This document shows, in pieces, positions 30,342 through 39,826 of a stretch of DNA of 45,257 nucleotides; the first letter of the stretch is position 1, and each line of letters opens with the position of its first letter. The notes beneath the pieces are model-generated. The model had not been told where the DNA came from, did not search any database, and saw nothing but the letters and a program-made list of their open reading frames with translations. Both the position numbers and the translations under genes were made by a program. The DNA is from Cryoendolithus antarcticus (Eukaryota > Ascomycota > Dothideomycetes > Cladosporiales > Cladosporiaceae). The stretch spans positions 1 through 45,257 of the forward strand of contig NAJO01000097.1 in assembly GCA_002077065.1 (NCBI GenBank), in the 5' to 3' direction.

Positions 30342-32238
30342 TCACTCATCATCCCAAGAGTCATCCTCACTTTCATCCTCGCTAGAAGCCTCCTCGGCCG
30401 GTGGACACGACCATCTCCCTGATAGCCACACCGCGTGTCCTTCCACAGTAGGTAGGTCTCCAGAGCGTATGAGGTCGCCATCCTCCAACGCCAAAGGCGC
30501 TACATGATAATCCTGTCGATGGATTTCCGTCTCGATGAAGGTGACATGTCCATCCTCATTGATCCCCTCAAAATCCACTTCCATCGCCGTAAACTGCTCT
30601 TCACCCTTGCGAATGTAAGCTTTGCGCTCGAGAGGTGGGATGATCTCTGCGCAATCGATATCGAAGTCGTTCCCCCGGAGATATTCATGTCGGGCGTCGA
30701 ACAGTATAATGTACTTCTTTGCATCGCCACTCACATTTTTCACGAGCATGAACTGACTTGGCTTCTTTCCAAGTCTAAGAATCCCGAGAGGCATGATAAT
30801 GTGAAAGATGGGATCATCGTCAACAAAATTGACCGCGGTCATGTCAAAGAACGGATGATCATGGAAAGGCGGCGAATTTACGTGGACAGAGCAGGACCCG
30901 GAGCGGGGAGCGGAGGAGGGACCAGAGCAGCGACCGGTGTAGGTCTCATCGGGTGCGTCATCGTCGTGGTCTATCTGTCCAGACCCTTGACGTGGAGAGA
31001 GCGTCATCTTGTAGGGCTTTTGACGTGCACATTCCACCAGGATGGAGATCTCAGGGGCGCCCTGAAGCTTCTTTTCCAAGAGGCGAAATCCGTAGGAATC
31101 CGCATGTTTGGTCGACAGCTGTCAAGCTTCATGAATCAAAGCCCTCGTAGTGACCTGGCCCTGCCATATTACTCCGTATCGATGGCGTTGAATGAAGCGG
31201 CTCGCATCAGCCTTTGTCGTAAGCCCAAAAGGTTGCATGAGCGGCGGCACCGGATCGTCTTTAGCGATCTTCCTCGAGTCGAGTAATTCATAGATCTCGA
31301 TCTCATGCTGACTGTTCAATCGATGAAAGATACTTTCGTCAATTCCGTCTTCGAGAAGCCCAGGCTCAAGAAGCGAGCTGCTGTTGCGGGGAATGCTACC
31401 AATAAGAAAGGGAGCGGAGGGCCCGAGCTGAATCATGTCGAGCCTGAACGTTGGCCATGCGCTTTGCAGCTCGGCGCATGCAATGGGGTATGCGAGTCTG
31501 GTGGGTACGAAGTGCGACTGTCGATATGGCATTATCTTGTTGGACCATGTATACTTGCCAGTCACGGCATCAATCACGATCTAATACGTGCCATCGGCGA
31601 CATCCTTGACGAGGATGAGCTCATTTCGAACGCTCGGTGCGGTGCTTTTCTGGATGAAGATGCTTCCGACAGGGACGCAGATGCGCAGTCGGCCAGACTC
31701 GGAATGTCGGCGCAGCACGAAGAACTTGGATTCAGGATTGTGCAGGAGTGACGTAGGTCGGATATCCTCGACGAGAAGGGTATATTGAACGATCTGCTGA
31801 TGGCCGGGTAGTTCGCTGTAGCGCTAAGACCCGACAGGCAGTGTCACACCATACCACTCGCTGAGCGCGTCTTCTGATGATGTTGTGTCAAGAGCCGTGA
31901 TGGCCGAGCAGGCAGCAGTTTGGGCATCTTGCGTGCTGCGGTACGACGTGGCAAGCCCATCGTCCTTGCTACTGTGAGGTGCGGAGCACACAGTTGCATT
32001 CTTGGACGGGCTGGCGGATTCACCTCTCACGCCTCCCTGGAGTGCGGAGCACGCAGTCGCATTGCTGGACGACATGGCAGAGTCGTCGCCCATACCATTC
32101 AGGAGTGCGGACCACCAACACATGACGCGCAGAATGGGAATCACTGCATCGGGCTAAGAAGAGAGGCATGAAGTGGGTGATGTGGAAAGTGTTGACAGTG
32201 AGAGGGGTCGTTACCGTCCGCGAAAACTCCAGTTCCAA
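30342..32238 (-). pseudogene. unknown gene decayed by three in-frame stops
   Basis: On the minus strand a single reading frame runs from 32153 to 30342, about 600 codons, interrupted only by TAG at 31826-31824, TAG at 31583-31581 and TGA at 31124-31122. All segments between them share the same phase. A plausible 5' exon ends at 32215 (ACG|GTAACG), joined over a 61-base intron in matching phase, but its ATG is not found. The product would be hydrophilic with two similar modules: PVGS-I-x-K...ELILVKDVADGTY-x-IVIDA and PLGILRLGKKPSQFMLVKNV...YIILFDARHEYL. It ends in an acidic Ser/Asp/Glu tail. Each stop is one C-to-T step from CAG or CGA. I do not recognise the family. Splicing out all three stops would need very short or weak introns, so loss of function is favoured. 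Confidence 0.65.
31978..32116. repeat. three imperfect tandem copies, period about 62
   Basis: Copies begin with GGTGCGGAGCAC / GAGTGCGGAGCAC / GGAGTGCGGACCAC at about 31978, 32040 and 32102; the first two extend over 30 matching-type bases (CAGTTGCATT versus CAGTCGCATT), the third is partial. They lie inside the 5' part of the decayed gene, where they would encode repeated N-A-T-x-C-S-A peptide units. Confidence 0.6.
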
Positions 32239-32916
32239 GTCTCGTCACGCGGAATGAGTCACAGCCATTTCAGACAAAGTGAAGTTCGTGTCTCGTCCAT
32301 GCGCTCATACGACAAGGAGCACATAGGCTCACGTTTCGTATGAGCGGCGTCCGCCGTCCAGCTGTCGAGTTTGCACCTTCTCAAGCTACTGCCCCTGAGC
32401 CAAGCTCTCAAGGCCAGGCAGTCAGGAATGACGCGTGCATCGAAGCGCAGAGCAGAACCCAGTGTCCAGGCGTAGGTGAACCACTGTGGGATCCAGTGTG
32501 CCTGCCTCACAAATGCAGTTTGTGAGGAATTTCTACTCACGTGCCATACCTGGCATCATGGAGTGATCATGATGCCGTACAATTTGCCGCTCTACCACGC
32601 AGGCATGCGAGTGAGGCGTCTTCACTCTCGCCCTGGCGTGGAAAACAGTGGCCCCAATGCAAGAGATTGTTGTTCGTAAGGGTAACAGTCCCTGTAGGAG
32701 ACGACTTGCTCAATCGGTGAAGTGTGAGAGCGCGGTCCGAGCTCCGGCGCGCTAGCCATGATGAGGCTGTGTGGAAACGCCATGCTGAGTTGCCTGACTG
32801 TCCAACACGTACATGTACACATCGACTTCGTACACTCTACACCACAGCGCATTACAACACACATCTCTCGGTGTTGAAGACCTGCTCACCAGCGCGACCA
32901 CCCACATTCCGCCGAG
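32239..32916. promoter_or_regulatory. intergenic upstream of RPT6 with two hairpins
   Basis: About 680 bases between the 5' end of the decayed minus-strand gene and the RPT6 start codon. It contains two perfect 9-base-pair inverted repeats close together: CCTCACAAA-TGCAG-TTTGTGAGG at 32505-32527 and GGCATCATG-GAGTGAT-CATGATGCC at 32552-32576. The RPT6 promoter must lie in its right part. I did not find the yeast proteasome box GGTGGCAAA. A 93-codon minus frame at 32259-32540 is not called. Confidence 0.55.
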
Positions 32917-34142
32917 ATGGCGCTCGACACGTTCTTCAACAACAAGATCGAAAGCATGAAGCTCGAGATCATCCAAGGACAGGCAGTATTGCGACGACTA
33001 GAGGCACAGCGGAATGAGTACAATAGCAGAGTGCGCTTACTACGAGAGGAGCTCGGCTTGCTGCAACAGCCAGGCAGCTATGTCGGCGAGGTGGTCAAGG
33101 TGATGGGCACAAAGAAGGTGTTGGTCAAAGTGCATCCCGAGGGGAAGTATGGTGGGTTATATTGATGGTGTAGACTAAGAACAAGGCGACAGACTGATAG
33201 CATGTAGTGGTGGACATTGCCGATAACATCGACATTTCGAAACTCACAGCCGGCAAACGCGTCACCCTGCTCAGCGACTCGTACAAACTCTCATCACTGC
33301 TACCATCCTCAATCGACCCGCTAGTCTCTCTCATGATGGTGGAGAAAGTACCCGACAGCACATACGACATGATAGGCGGACTGGACGAGCAGATCAAGGC
33401 GATCAAGGAAGTCATCGAGCTGGGCTTGAAGCATCCTGAGCTCTTCGAGTCACTAGGCATCGCACAGCCAAAGGGTGTGCTGCTATATGGACCTCCCGGT
33501 ACCGGCAAGACATTACTAGCACGAGCAGTCGCACATCACACAGACTGCAAGTTCATTCGCGTGAGTGGATCGGAGTTGGTGCAGAAGTACATCGGAGAAG
33601 GCAGCAGGATGGTGCGCGAACTGTTCGTCATGGCGCGAGAGCATGCACCTAGCATCATCTTCATGGACGAGATCGATTCCATCGGCTCGTCACGTGTGGA
33701 GGGCAACTCAGGCGGCGACTCCGAAGTCCAGCGGACGATGCTCGAACTACTCAATCAGCTCGACGGTTTCGAGCCAACAAAGAACATCAAAGTCATCATG
33801 GCCACCAACCGACTCGACATCCTCGACCCTGCGCTCCTCCGACCCGGCCGCATCGACAGGAAGATCGAATTCCCGCCACCTACTACCGAAGCCCGTGCAG
33901 ACATCTTGCGCATCCACAGCAGGAGCATGAACTTGACGAGAGGGATCGATCTAGCGAAGATCGCGGAGAAGATGAATCAGTGCTCCGGGGCTGAGCTAAA
34001 GGGTGTGTGTACAGAGGCTGGGATGTTCGCTCTGAGGGAGAGGCGGGTGCATGTCACGCAAGAGGACTTTGATCTGGCCACTGCGAAGGTGCTGAATAGG
34101 CATGATGATAAGGAGACGAGCTTGGCGAAGTTGTGGAAATAG
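32917..34142 (+). CDS. RPT6: 26S proteasome regulatory ATPase Rpt6
   Basis: Two exons, 32917-33151 and 33208-34142, with a 56-base intron, give 389 residues, the normal size. An N-terminal coiled coil (residues about 15-55, [20 protein letters not shown]) is followed by the OB fold. The AAA+ module has Walker A GPPGTGKT at 173-180, Walker B IIFMDEID near 228-235, the sensor MATNRLD and the arginine-finger segment [13 protein letters not shown]. The segments [30 protein letters not shown] and the ending ETSLAKLWK identify Rpt6 (Sug1) rather than another Rpt subunit. It forms part of the hexameric ring that unfolds ubiquitinated substrates and opens the 20S gate, in nucleus and cytosol. The intron splits a Val codon after GKY, and splicing restores the conserved KYVVDI. 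Confidence 0.98.
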
Positions 34143-34646
34143 AAGCATGTTCTAGTGTCATCGAGAGCGCAGAGAAGGAGGCGCATGTACGATACTGCGT
34201 CGAACGAAGTACAACATCGAAGCGAGCTGTACTGCAATCGCCTGCACGACTGGCGACTCATGTCTGCTGATCCATCTCCCGGCTCATGACACAGCAGTCA
34301 CAGTTTCGCAACATCTCGGGTCAAACATGCAGCCATAGCCGAGATCCCCACATAGCTCCCCAGGTCCTTCCTCTTGGCTTGCACATCATGCCTCTCATAG
34401 ACACGACTGCAGGTCGGGACTTGGTCCATACCAAGACCTTTCCCCTCATACTCGCGTCCATCATTCGCTGATACGCGAGGGCTGCAACGGGAATAACAGT
34501 TCCGTGTTGGCAGAGTGTATTCGCTGACGAAACTGTGGGTATGACAAAGCCATGTGCATGTCGCGTGGTAGTCTACACTTCATTCTAGTTCTCCTCTCCT
34601 CTTCCTGTCTTCCTTTCATTGCCTCAGCCTAACTACAGCACCCATA
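34143..34646. other. intergenic, promoter of the Dal5-like permease
   Basis: 504 bases between two plus-strand genes. A pyrimidine-rich tract (about 34580-34625) directly precedes the permease start, a common fungal promoter/leader feature. GATA motifs such as those used for nitrogen control are present but too frequent to assign. No gene seen. Confidence 0.45.
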
Positions 34647-36481
34647 ATGGCTTCTCTAAGAGAGATAGAAGACCTCACCATCGGCAAAGATACCAATCCC
34701 GACCAGCTCGAAGAGCTCAAAAAGTCCATTACAGTCGACACCATCCACAACGACGAAGCGCTCAAAGTCCTTTCAGCATACACCGGCGACCAGACCTGGA
34801 CGGCGGAGGAAGAGAAGAAGCTCACCAAGAAGATTGATCGGAGGTTGTTGAGTATACTGTGTGTGACTTATGGACTGCAGTACTATGATAAGGCTATGTT
34901 GAGCCAGGCTGTGAGTTTTCTTATCCCTCGCGAGTGTGACGGAGGCAACTGAAGGAAGACACGAGAGGTAGATGGCCGAGGAGAGGATGCTGACTGACAG
35001 TACAGGCGCTATTCGGACTGAGAACGGATCTGGCGTTGACGGTGGGACTCAGGTATAGTCTCAGTGCTGCGATCTTTTATCCTGGCTTCATCGTCGGCAG
35101 CTACCCAGCTATACTCTTGGCCCAAAGATACCCAATCGAAAAGGTCATCTTCACCATCGTCCTACTCTGGGGTCTCTGCCTCATGACCACAGCGGCTTGT
35201 ACGAACCATCAAGGGCTGTACGTGCAGCGCTTCTTCCTTGGAGCATTGGAGGCAGGCGTCTCGCCTGGCTGGATGTTGGTGGTCGGCAGGTGAGCATGTA
35301 CTCGCCCACGCCAGTCTCGAGGCTCGGGCTGTTGTCGATCGTGATGGCTGACAGTCAGCGTAGCTGGTACAAAAAACAAGAACAAGCCTTCCGCATGGGC
35401 ATCTGGTACTCCATGACGGGCTACGTCTCCATTGTCTCGCCGCTGATAAACTACGGACTCGGCCATATCTCCGGCTCCCTGAGCCCTTGGCGATACATGT
35501 ACATCGTTGCCGGCGCCGTGACAGTGCTCTGGGCTTTCGTCATACTGTTCTTCATGCCACCTGATCCTATCCGTGCGAAGGGCTTCACGGACCGTGAACG
35601 CTACATTGCCGTCGCCAGGATGAGAGTCAACAACAGTGGAGTGAGGAACACGCATTTCAAGATGGAGCAAGTCTGGGAACTCCTCGACGACGGCAAATTC
35701 TGGCTCACATTCGGCATGGCTCTGACGATGCTCGTTGCCAATGGGCCAGGTTCGTTCTGTTTACCCTTCCCTCCTGTCATACCAAGCTAACCTCGTACCA
35801 CAGTCTCAACATTCACCCCCATAATCATAAATGACCTCGGCTTCTCCGGCCTCAACTCCCTCCTCCTCGTAATGCCCGCTGGCTTCGTTATAGGCACGAT
35901 CGAACTCTCCGCTCCCTTCATAGCCATGAGGATAAAAGGCATGCGCGCCTATCTAGTAGCCATAACAGTCTCCGGCACGCTGCTCGCCTCTCTCCTCCTC
36001 TGGCAGCTGCCGCAATCCGCGACCGGAGCGAAGTTGTTTGCGGTTTATATATTGGCCTCTTATGGGGGTGGCTATGCGGTGCTGATGAGTATGGTCATTG
36101 CGAATACGGCGGGGTATACGAAGAGGAGTGTTGGGAGTAGTGGCATGTTTGTGGGGTATTGTTTGGGGAACTTCATGGGGCCGCTGGTTTTCTTGCAGAG
36201 CGAGAAGCCGTTGTATACTACGGGGTGGATTGTGACGGTAAGTGATTGATGTCTCCACGGGACTGTGGAGGCGGCGCTGCTGGGTGGTCCTTGGGAGTGT
36301 GCTGACTTAGTGGTAGGTTGCTACGAGCGCGGCTTGCATCGTGCTCGCGCTGATTTATCGTTGGGTCTGTGCCAGGGAGAACAAGAAGAGGGACGCGAGT
36401 GGCGTCATGGAAGGGTATGAGCATGCTTTTGAGGATGATTCTACGGATATGAAGAATCCGCAGTTCAGGTATACGCTGTGA
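34647..36481 (+). CDS. MFS permease, Dal5/ACS family (allantoate-like)
   Basis: Five exons, 34647-34910, 35006-35289, 35355-35749, 35804-36237 and 36317-36481; introns of 95, 65, 54 and 79 bases keep phase and give 513 residues, typical for the family. The N-terminus is polar with the conserved EEEKKLTKKIDRRLLSILCVTYGLQYYDKAMLS entry to TM1. YSLSAAIFYPGFIVGSYPA and FFLGALEAGVSPGWMLVVG (TM4) are classic for the anion:cation symporter group. SWYKKQEQAFRMGIWYSMTG lies between TM4 and TM5, and SVGSSGMFVGYCLGNFMGP in TM10. Members import allantoate, nicotinate, biotin or related organic anions with H+. The substrate is not readable. Exon 3 is anchored at 35355 because only that acceptor gives the WYKK motif in frame. 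Confidence 0.93.
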
Positions 36482-36788
36482 GGGACCACTGCTTGCCGCC
36501 GTCCAAGATCTCTATGGTGGACATGAGCACATACCCAATCTTGACTCTGACTGAACGCTCCAAGCCTGACATCGCTCCTATGGTAGGCTTACATCAAGCG
36601 CTGCCGATCGCCCACTGCCTTCCTGCTGCTGCTATCGAGCAGGTCTGGCTGGTACGCACGAGACATGCTGCTCCAGGAAAGCACCGACCCGGCTGAATGT
36701 CGTCGGCAGCGTTACCCTCAAGTTTCGTGTAGCGGCTGCCCTCCGCGCGATCCGAGTCTTAGACTCGTTCCTCGACAACCTTGAAGCC
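36482..36788. other. intergenic between convergent genes
   Basis: 307 bases holding the 3' ends of the Dal5-like permease (plus) and the BTB gene (minus). Nothing recognised. Confidence 0.4.
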
Positions 36789-37829
36789 TCACGGCCCTTC
36801 GTTCTCCTTGACATATCCCACGACCACAGATTTGTGCGAGCACGACTCTTTCGGATCCCGTGCACAAGATAGACAGAGTCCGTGAGCAATGTCGCTCATC
36901 CCATGAGCGATTTGCCAGATGGTCTCCTTCTCAATGGTGTAGTAGGTGTCACAGTCCCTCCTATCGGGATGGACTACAGTGACCACAATGTCGTCACACC
37001 GTAGGATTTTTCTCTTCAGCACCCCCAGAGACGATGAGTTGACAGTGCTGGATGGATTGTGATCCTCCTCCGCGTTCAAGATCTTAGCATGTGCGTTGGT
37101 GAAACTATTGAACAGCCCGGTCATGTAGCACAAGTCGCAGGCGTTGAGCGCTAGGCCTCCCACATCTGCTGCACACTGGACGCGAGCTGCGGTACGCTGT
37201 TCTTCGAGCGCAACTATTACATGTTAGCGAATTGCCAAAACCACACCATTCATGTGCGGCTCACATATTGCGCCTGCACCCGGATGCTCAGCGATACCTT
37301 CGCTCAGCAATATAGAGAAGGGGTCTGTGTGCTCCGTGACGATGCAGCTGGTGAAGATTGTGAAGTGGCGAGGCAAGCGCAGGAGATGCGCAGCAAGTGC
37401 CAGATCGCTCAGATGAGGAAGACACAATGACAGCGTGCCGCCAGGCTGCATAAACCTTGCGAGCAGACTGGTGATTGTCAACTCAACCGCCGCGGCACAG
37501 TCGTACTTGTCGGCCGTAGCGGCGAACTGAAGAATGCGCTTCACAGTCGGCGCATCATGTTTGCTCCGCATCGCCTCGTCCAACGGCATGTACTGTAAGA
37601 TGGAGCAAAGATGGAGCATTGCAGTTGGGTCATCATCTGGAAGATGGATGTACTGAGGGAACTCCGCGCTGCGGTGTTGCTGACCCTCAGCGAAACGAGA
37701 ACCAAGTAGAGCACGGAAGGTCGTCGAGACCTGGCTGAGGAAGTGCGAAGACACCTTGGGCTTTGACTTATCTAATAGAAGTAGAATAACGTCCCCGTTC
37801 GTCGAGATTACGGTCGTGCTAGCAGCCAT
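36789..37829 (-). CDS. BTB/POZ domain protein
   Basis: Two exons, 37829-37265 and 37213-36789, with a 51-base intron (GTGAGC donor, TAATAG acceptor), give 329 residues. Residues 10-100 are a BTB domain: NGDVILLLLDKSKPKVSSHFL, FRALLGSRFAEGQQ and YIHLPDDDPTAMLHLCSIL. A helical section follows (VKRILQFAATADKYDCAAAV). The C-terminal region has ACDLC and, about 85 residues on, GLCLSCARDPKESCSHK, a Cys/His pattern shared with the BTB protein at 22.1 kb and with the damaged neighbour. Function unknown; a Cul3 adaptor or transcription-linked role are both only family-level possibilities. It is one of a tandem pair on the same strand with the pseudogene immediately 5' of it. Confidence 0.82.
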
Positions 37830-38304
37830 CGTTATAGCGAGTTTTGTTGATGCGGAGAGAAAGGGTTGGTCGATGGTGCGTGTTATTTACTGTGTGGTAT
37901 TGTGCGTGGTACGGGCTGCAAGACATATTACTTAGAGCCTTTCTTTGTAGCGATGTGGAACGTACGAGTGAGGCGAGGTCCCGAGCGCACATGCAGATCG
38001 AATCGAGTGCCCAGACCTCCCACACGAGGGTATCGACAGGTACTAAGCAGCTTGGTTCCTAATCTGGGGCTGTATACTCTTTATTGGCGTCTCATAACCA
38101 TCGTCAGCAAAGTGCACGACCACTACTGCGCTCTTAAGTGAATGCGCATTGCCAGAAATGGTATAGCAATGGAAAGCGATACGAGAACAGGAGCAAGCTG
38201 CAGTACTTGTCAGAGCCTCATCCGACGACACCCGACTCCCACTACCAATGCTACTCCATAGAGCTGCTCAAGCCTGTCCCTGTCCCATTCGCGCCAGGTA
38301 CCGG
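37830..38304. other. intergenic between tandem BTB loci
   Basis: 475 bases, expected to hold the promoter of the intact BTB gene and the 3' end of the damaged copy. No gene recognised. Confidence 0.4.
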
Positions 38305-39359
38305 TCAAGCACCTCCGTTCTCCCTAATATACTTCAAGAGTACATTCTGATGTGTGCATTTGCCCGGCGTAGTAGTCACGCAGTCCAGACACGAACCATG
38401 CGCCACGTCCCTCACGTTAGAGGCAAGTTTCTCATACTTCTCCTGATTGATAGCGGTTCTGCTGGGGCCGTGATCGCATGCCAGACCGCAGCTGACGATG
38501 TCGCTCTTTGCAAGGCGACTCAGTGTCTGCGACAGAGAACAGTCATGTAAAGCGTGGCATAGCCCTTCGGATGGGTTATTGTGGTATTTCGTCACCGCGA
38601 AAGTATGCATGGAGCTCGATGTTGATGAGGCCATGCTGCACCACTTCTTGCCAAGGGCCTCGATGAGATCGATGCACTTCTTCCGGGCTGCGTTCCGCTG
38701 TTCGTCGAGGTGGACTTTACGGTGCTAGCATAGGAAGCCGTCATTGTGCTGCTAGCGTGAGATGGAACATACAACCTATTGCAGTCCCTAGCCGTTCTAC
38801 GACAGGCTCTTCGAGGAGCGTGGAATATCGCCCGTCGTAATCCATGACTAGACGACTGGTGAATACTGCAAAGTGGCGCGGTAGGCGTGGAAGATAAGCT
38901 GTGAGGACGAGATCGCTGAGAGATCCCATAACGAGGCCGTTAGTGCCGCCTGGTTGCATAAAGCGCGAGAGAAGTCCATTCGCCGCAAGCTCGATAGAAG
39001 ATGTACAGTCGGATTTGTCCGCAAGCATGGCGAGTCCGAGTATCCGCAACGTTGTGAAGCGGCTTCAAGTGAAGAATCACGCAAAGATCGAGCATACCCC
39101 CTGAATCGCAGTCCGGCAATGATAGCCTGAGGGGCTGCTTCGCGCTTCGCTCTTGCTGGCCCTCCGCAAAATGTGGTCCTAGCAGAGCCTTGAACGTTGT
39201 GGAGGCATGTGTAAGGAGATGCGAGAACACTGTGAGCTCGCGTTTGACCTGCAGCACCAGCACCACGTCGCCCATCTTGGATAACGAGATCTTGTCAGGC
39301 GTCTCTTCAGTGTCCGTTATGTCGCTCCGCGGAGTGCTCCGCGGAGTGTCGATCATCAT
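38305..39359 (-). pseudogene. BTB/POZ gene broken by deletion and frameshift
   Basis: Minus-strand paralogue of the gene at 36789-37829. The BTB start (KMGDVVLVLQVKRELTVFS, FKALLGPHFAEGQQERS, DSGGMLDLCVIL) reads in one frame down to about 39050. The continuation (RILGLAMLADKSDCTSSIEL, LLSRFMQPGGT) is in another frame. Compared with the intact copy, the stretch between PLDEAM and VKRIL is missing about 13 codons there, so a deletion of roughly 40 bases caused the shift. The last exon (VHLDEQRNAARKKC ... GSCLDCVTTTPGKCTHQ) is still open to 38305, but the intron before it has no strong in-phase donor/acceptor pair. The ATG at 39359 is the likely original start. Confidence 0.72.
39324..39347. repeat. 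12-base tandem duplication, palindromic unit
   Basis: GCTCCGCGGAGT is repeated exactly twice, head to tail. Each unit contains the perfect 10-base palindrome CTCCGCGGAG. In the BTB pseudogene frame it encodes a doubled T-P-R-S. Could be replication slippage. Confidence 0.75.
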
Positions 39360-39826
39360 GCGGAGGTTGCTGATCGATAATGTAGATGCAGATGCACAAT
39401 GGACTACATCAGGAGTGGTGCAGATGGCGGAAGTTGTGGAATGATCAGCAAGTCGGACAGGACAAGATTTCTCGCCAAGCTGCCGGATACTTCTGCATGC
39501 GAATGGAAAGAACGACCGATGCTCGTGAGTCTGCTGTTTCTTCCGTGGACAGATGCCCATGCATGTGTAGTCCTGGAAATCCAGCCCCTGTCTCACCGTC
39601 GGCTCTCCAATAAGCCAAAGGTTGTTCCAGCTTAGCCAATGGCGAGACATTGTCACAGGTGTACGAACGAGAGGCTGATCTTGTGGCAATGCTTGCTGAG
39701 GCATGAGTTGGGCTGAAAGTGACCTCTCGGCAGTACTACATGCCCTTTCAGCTGTGGTGACTTCATTGACAGATGCTTGAGAATGATCGAACCTGGATGA
39801 GAAAGCGTGTAAGGTAGCAGGTCGCA
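39360..39826. other. intergenic, frame open but content unclear
   Basis: 467 bases between the BTB pseudogene start and the stop of the mitochondrial-type gene. The pseudogene frame stays open upstream to 39833, but the added residues (Cys, His and Arg-rich) resemble nothing and the intact BTB copy has no such extension. Treated as noncoding. Confidence 0.4.

Noticed and set aside
30504..31286. 260-codon plus-strand frame
   Set aside because: It lies antisense to the decayed minus-strand gene, whose frame extends in the same phase far beyond it on both sides and has better amino-acid composition. The plus frame has no recognisable motif.
32259..32540. 93-codon minus-strand frame upstream of the decayed gene
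   Set aside because: Trp/Cys/Arg-rich, no similarity, and out of frame with the decayed gene. It also spans the two hairpins.
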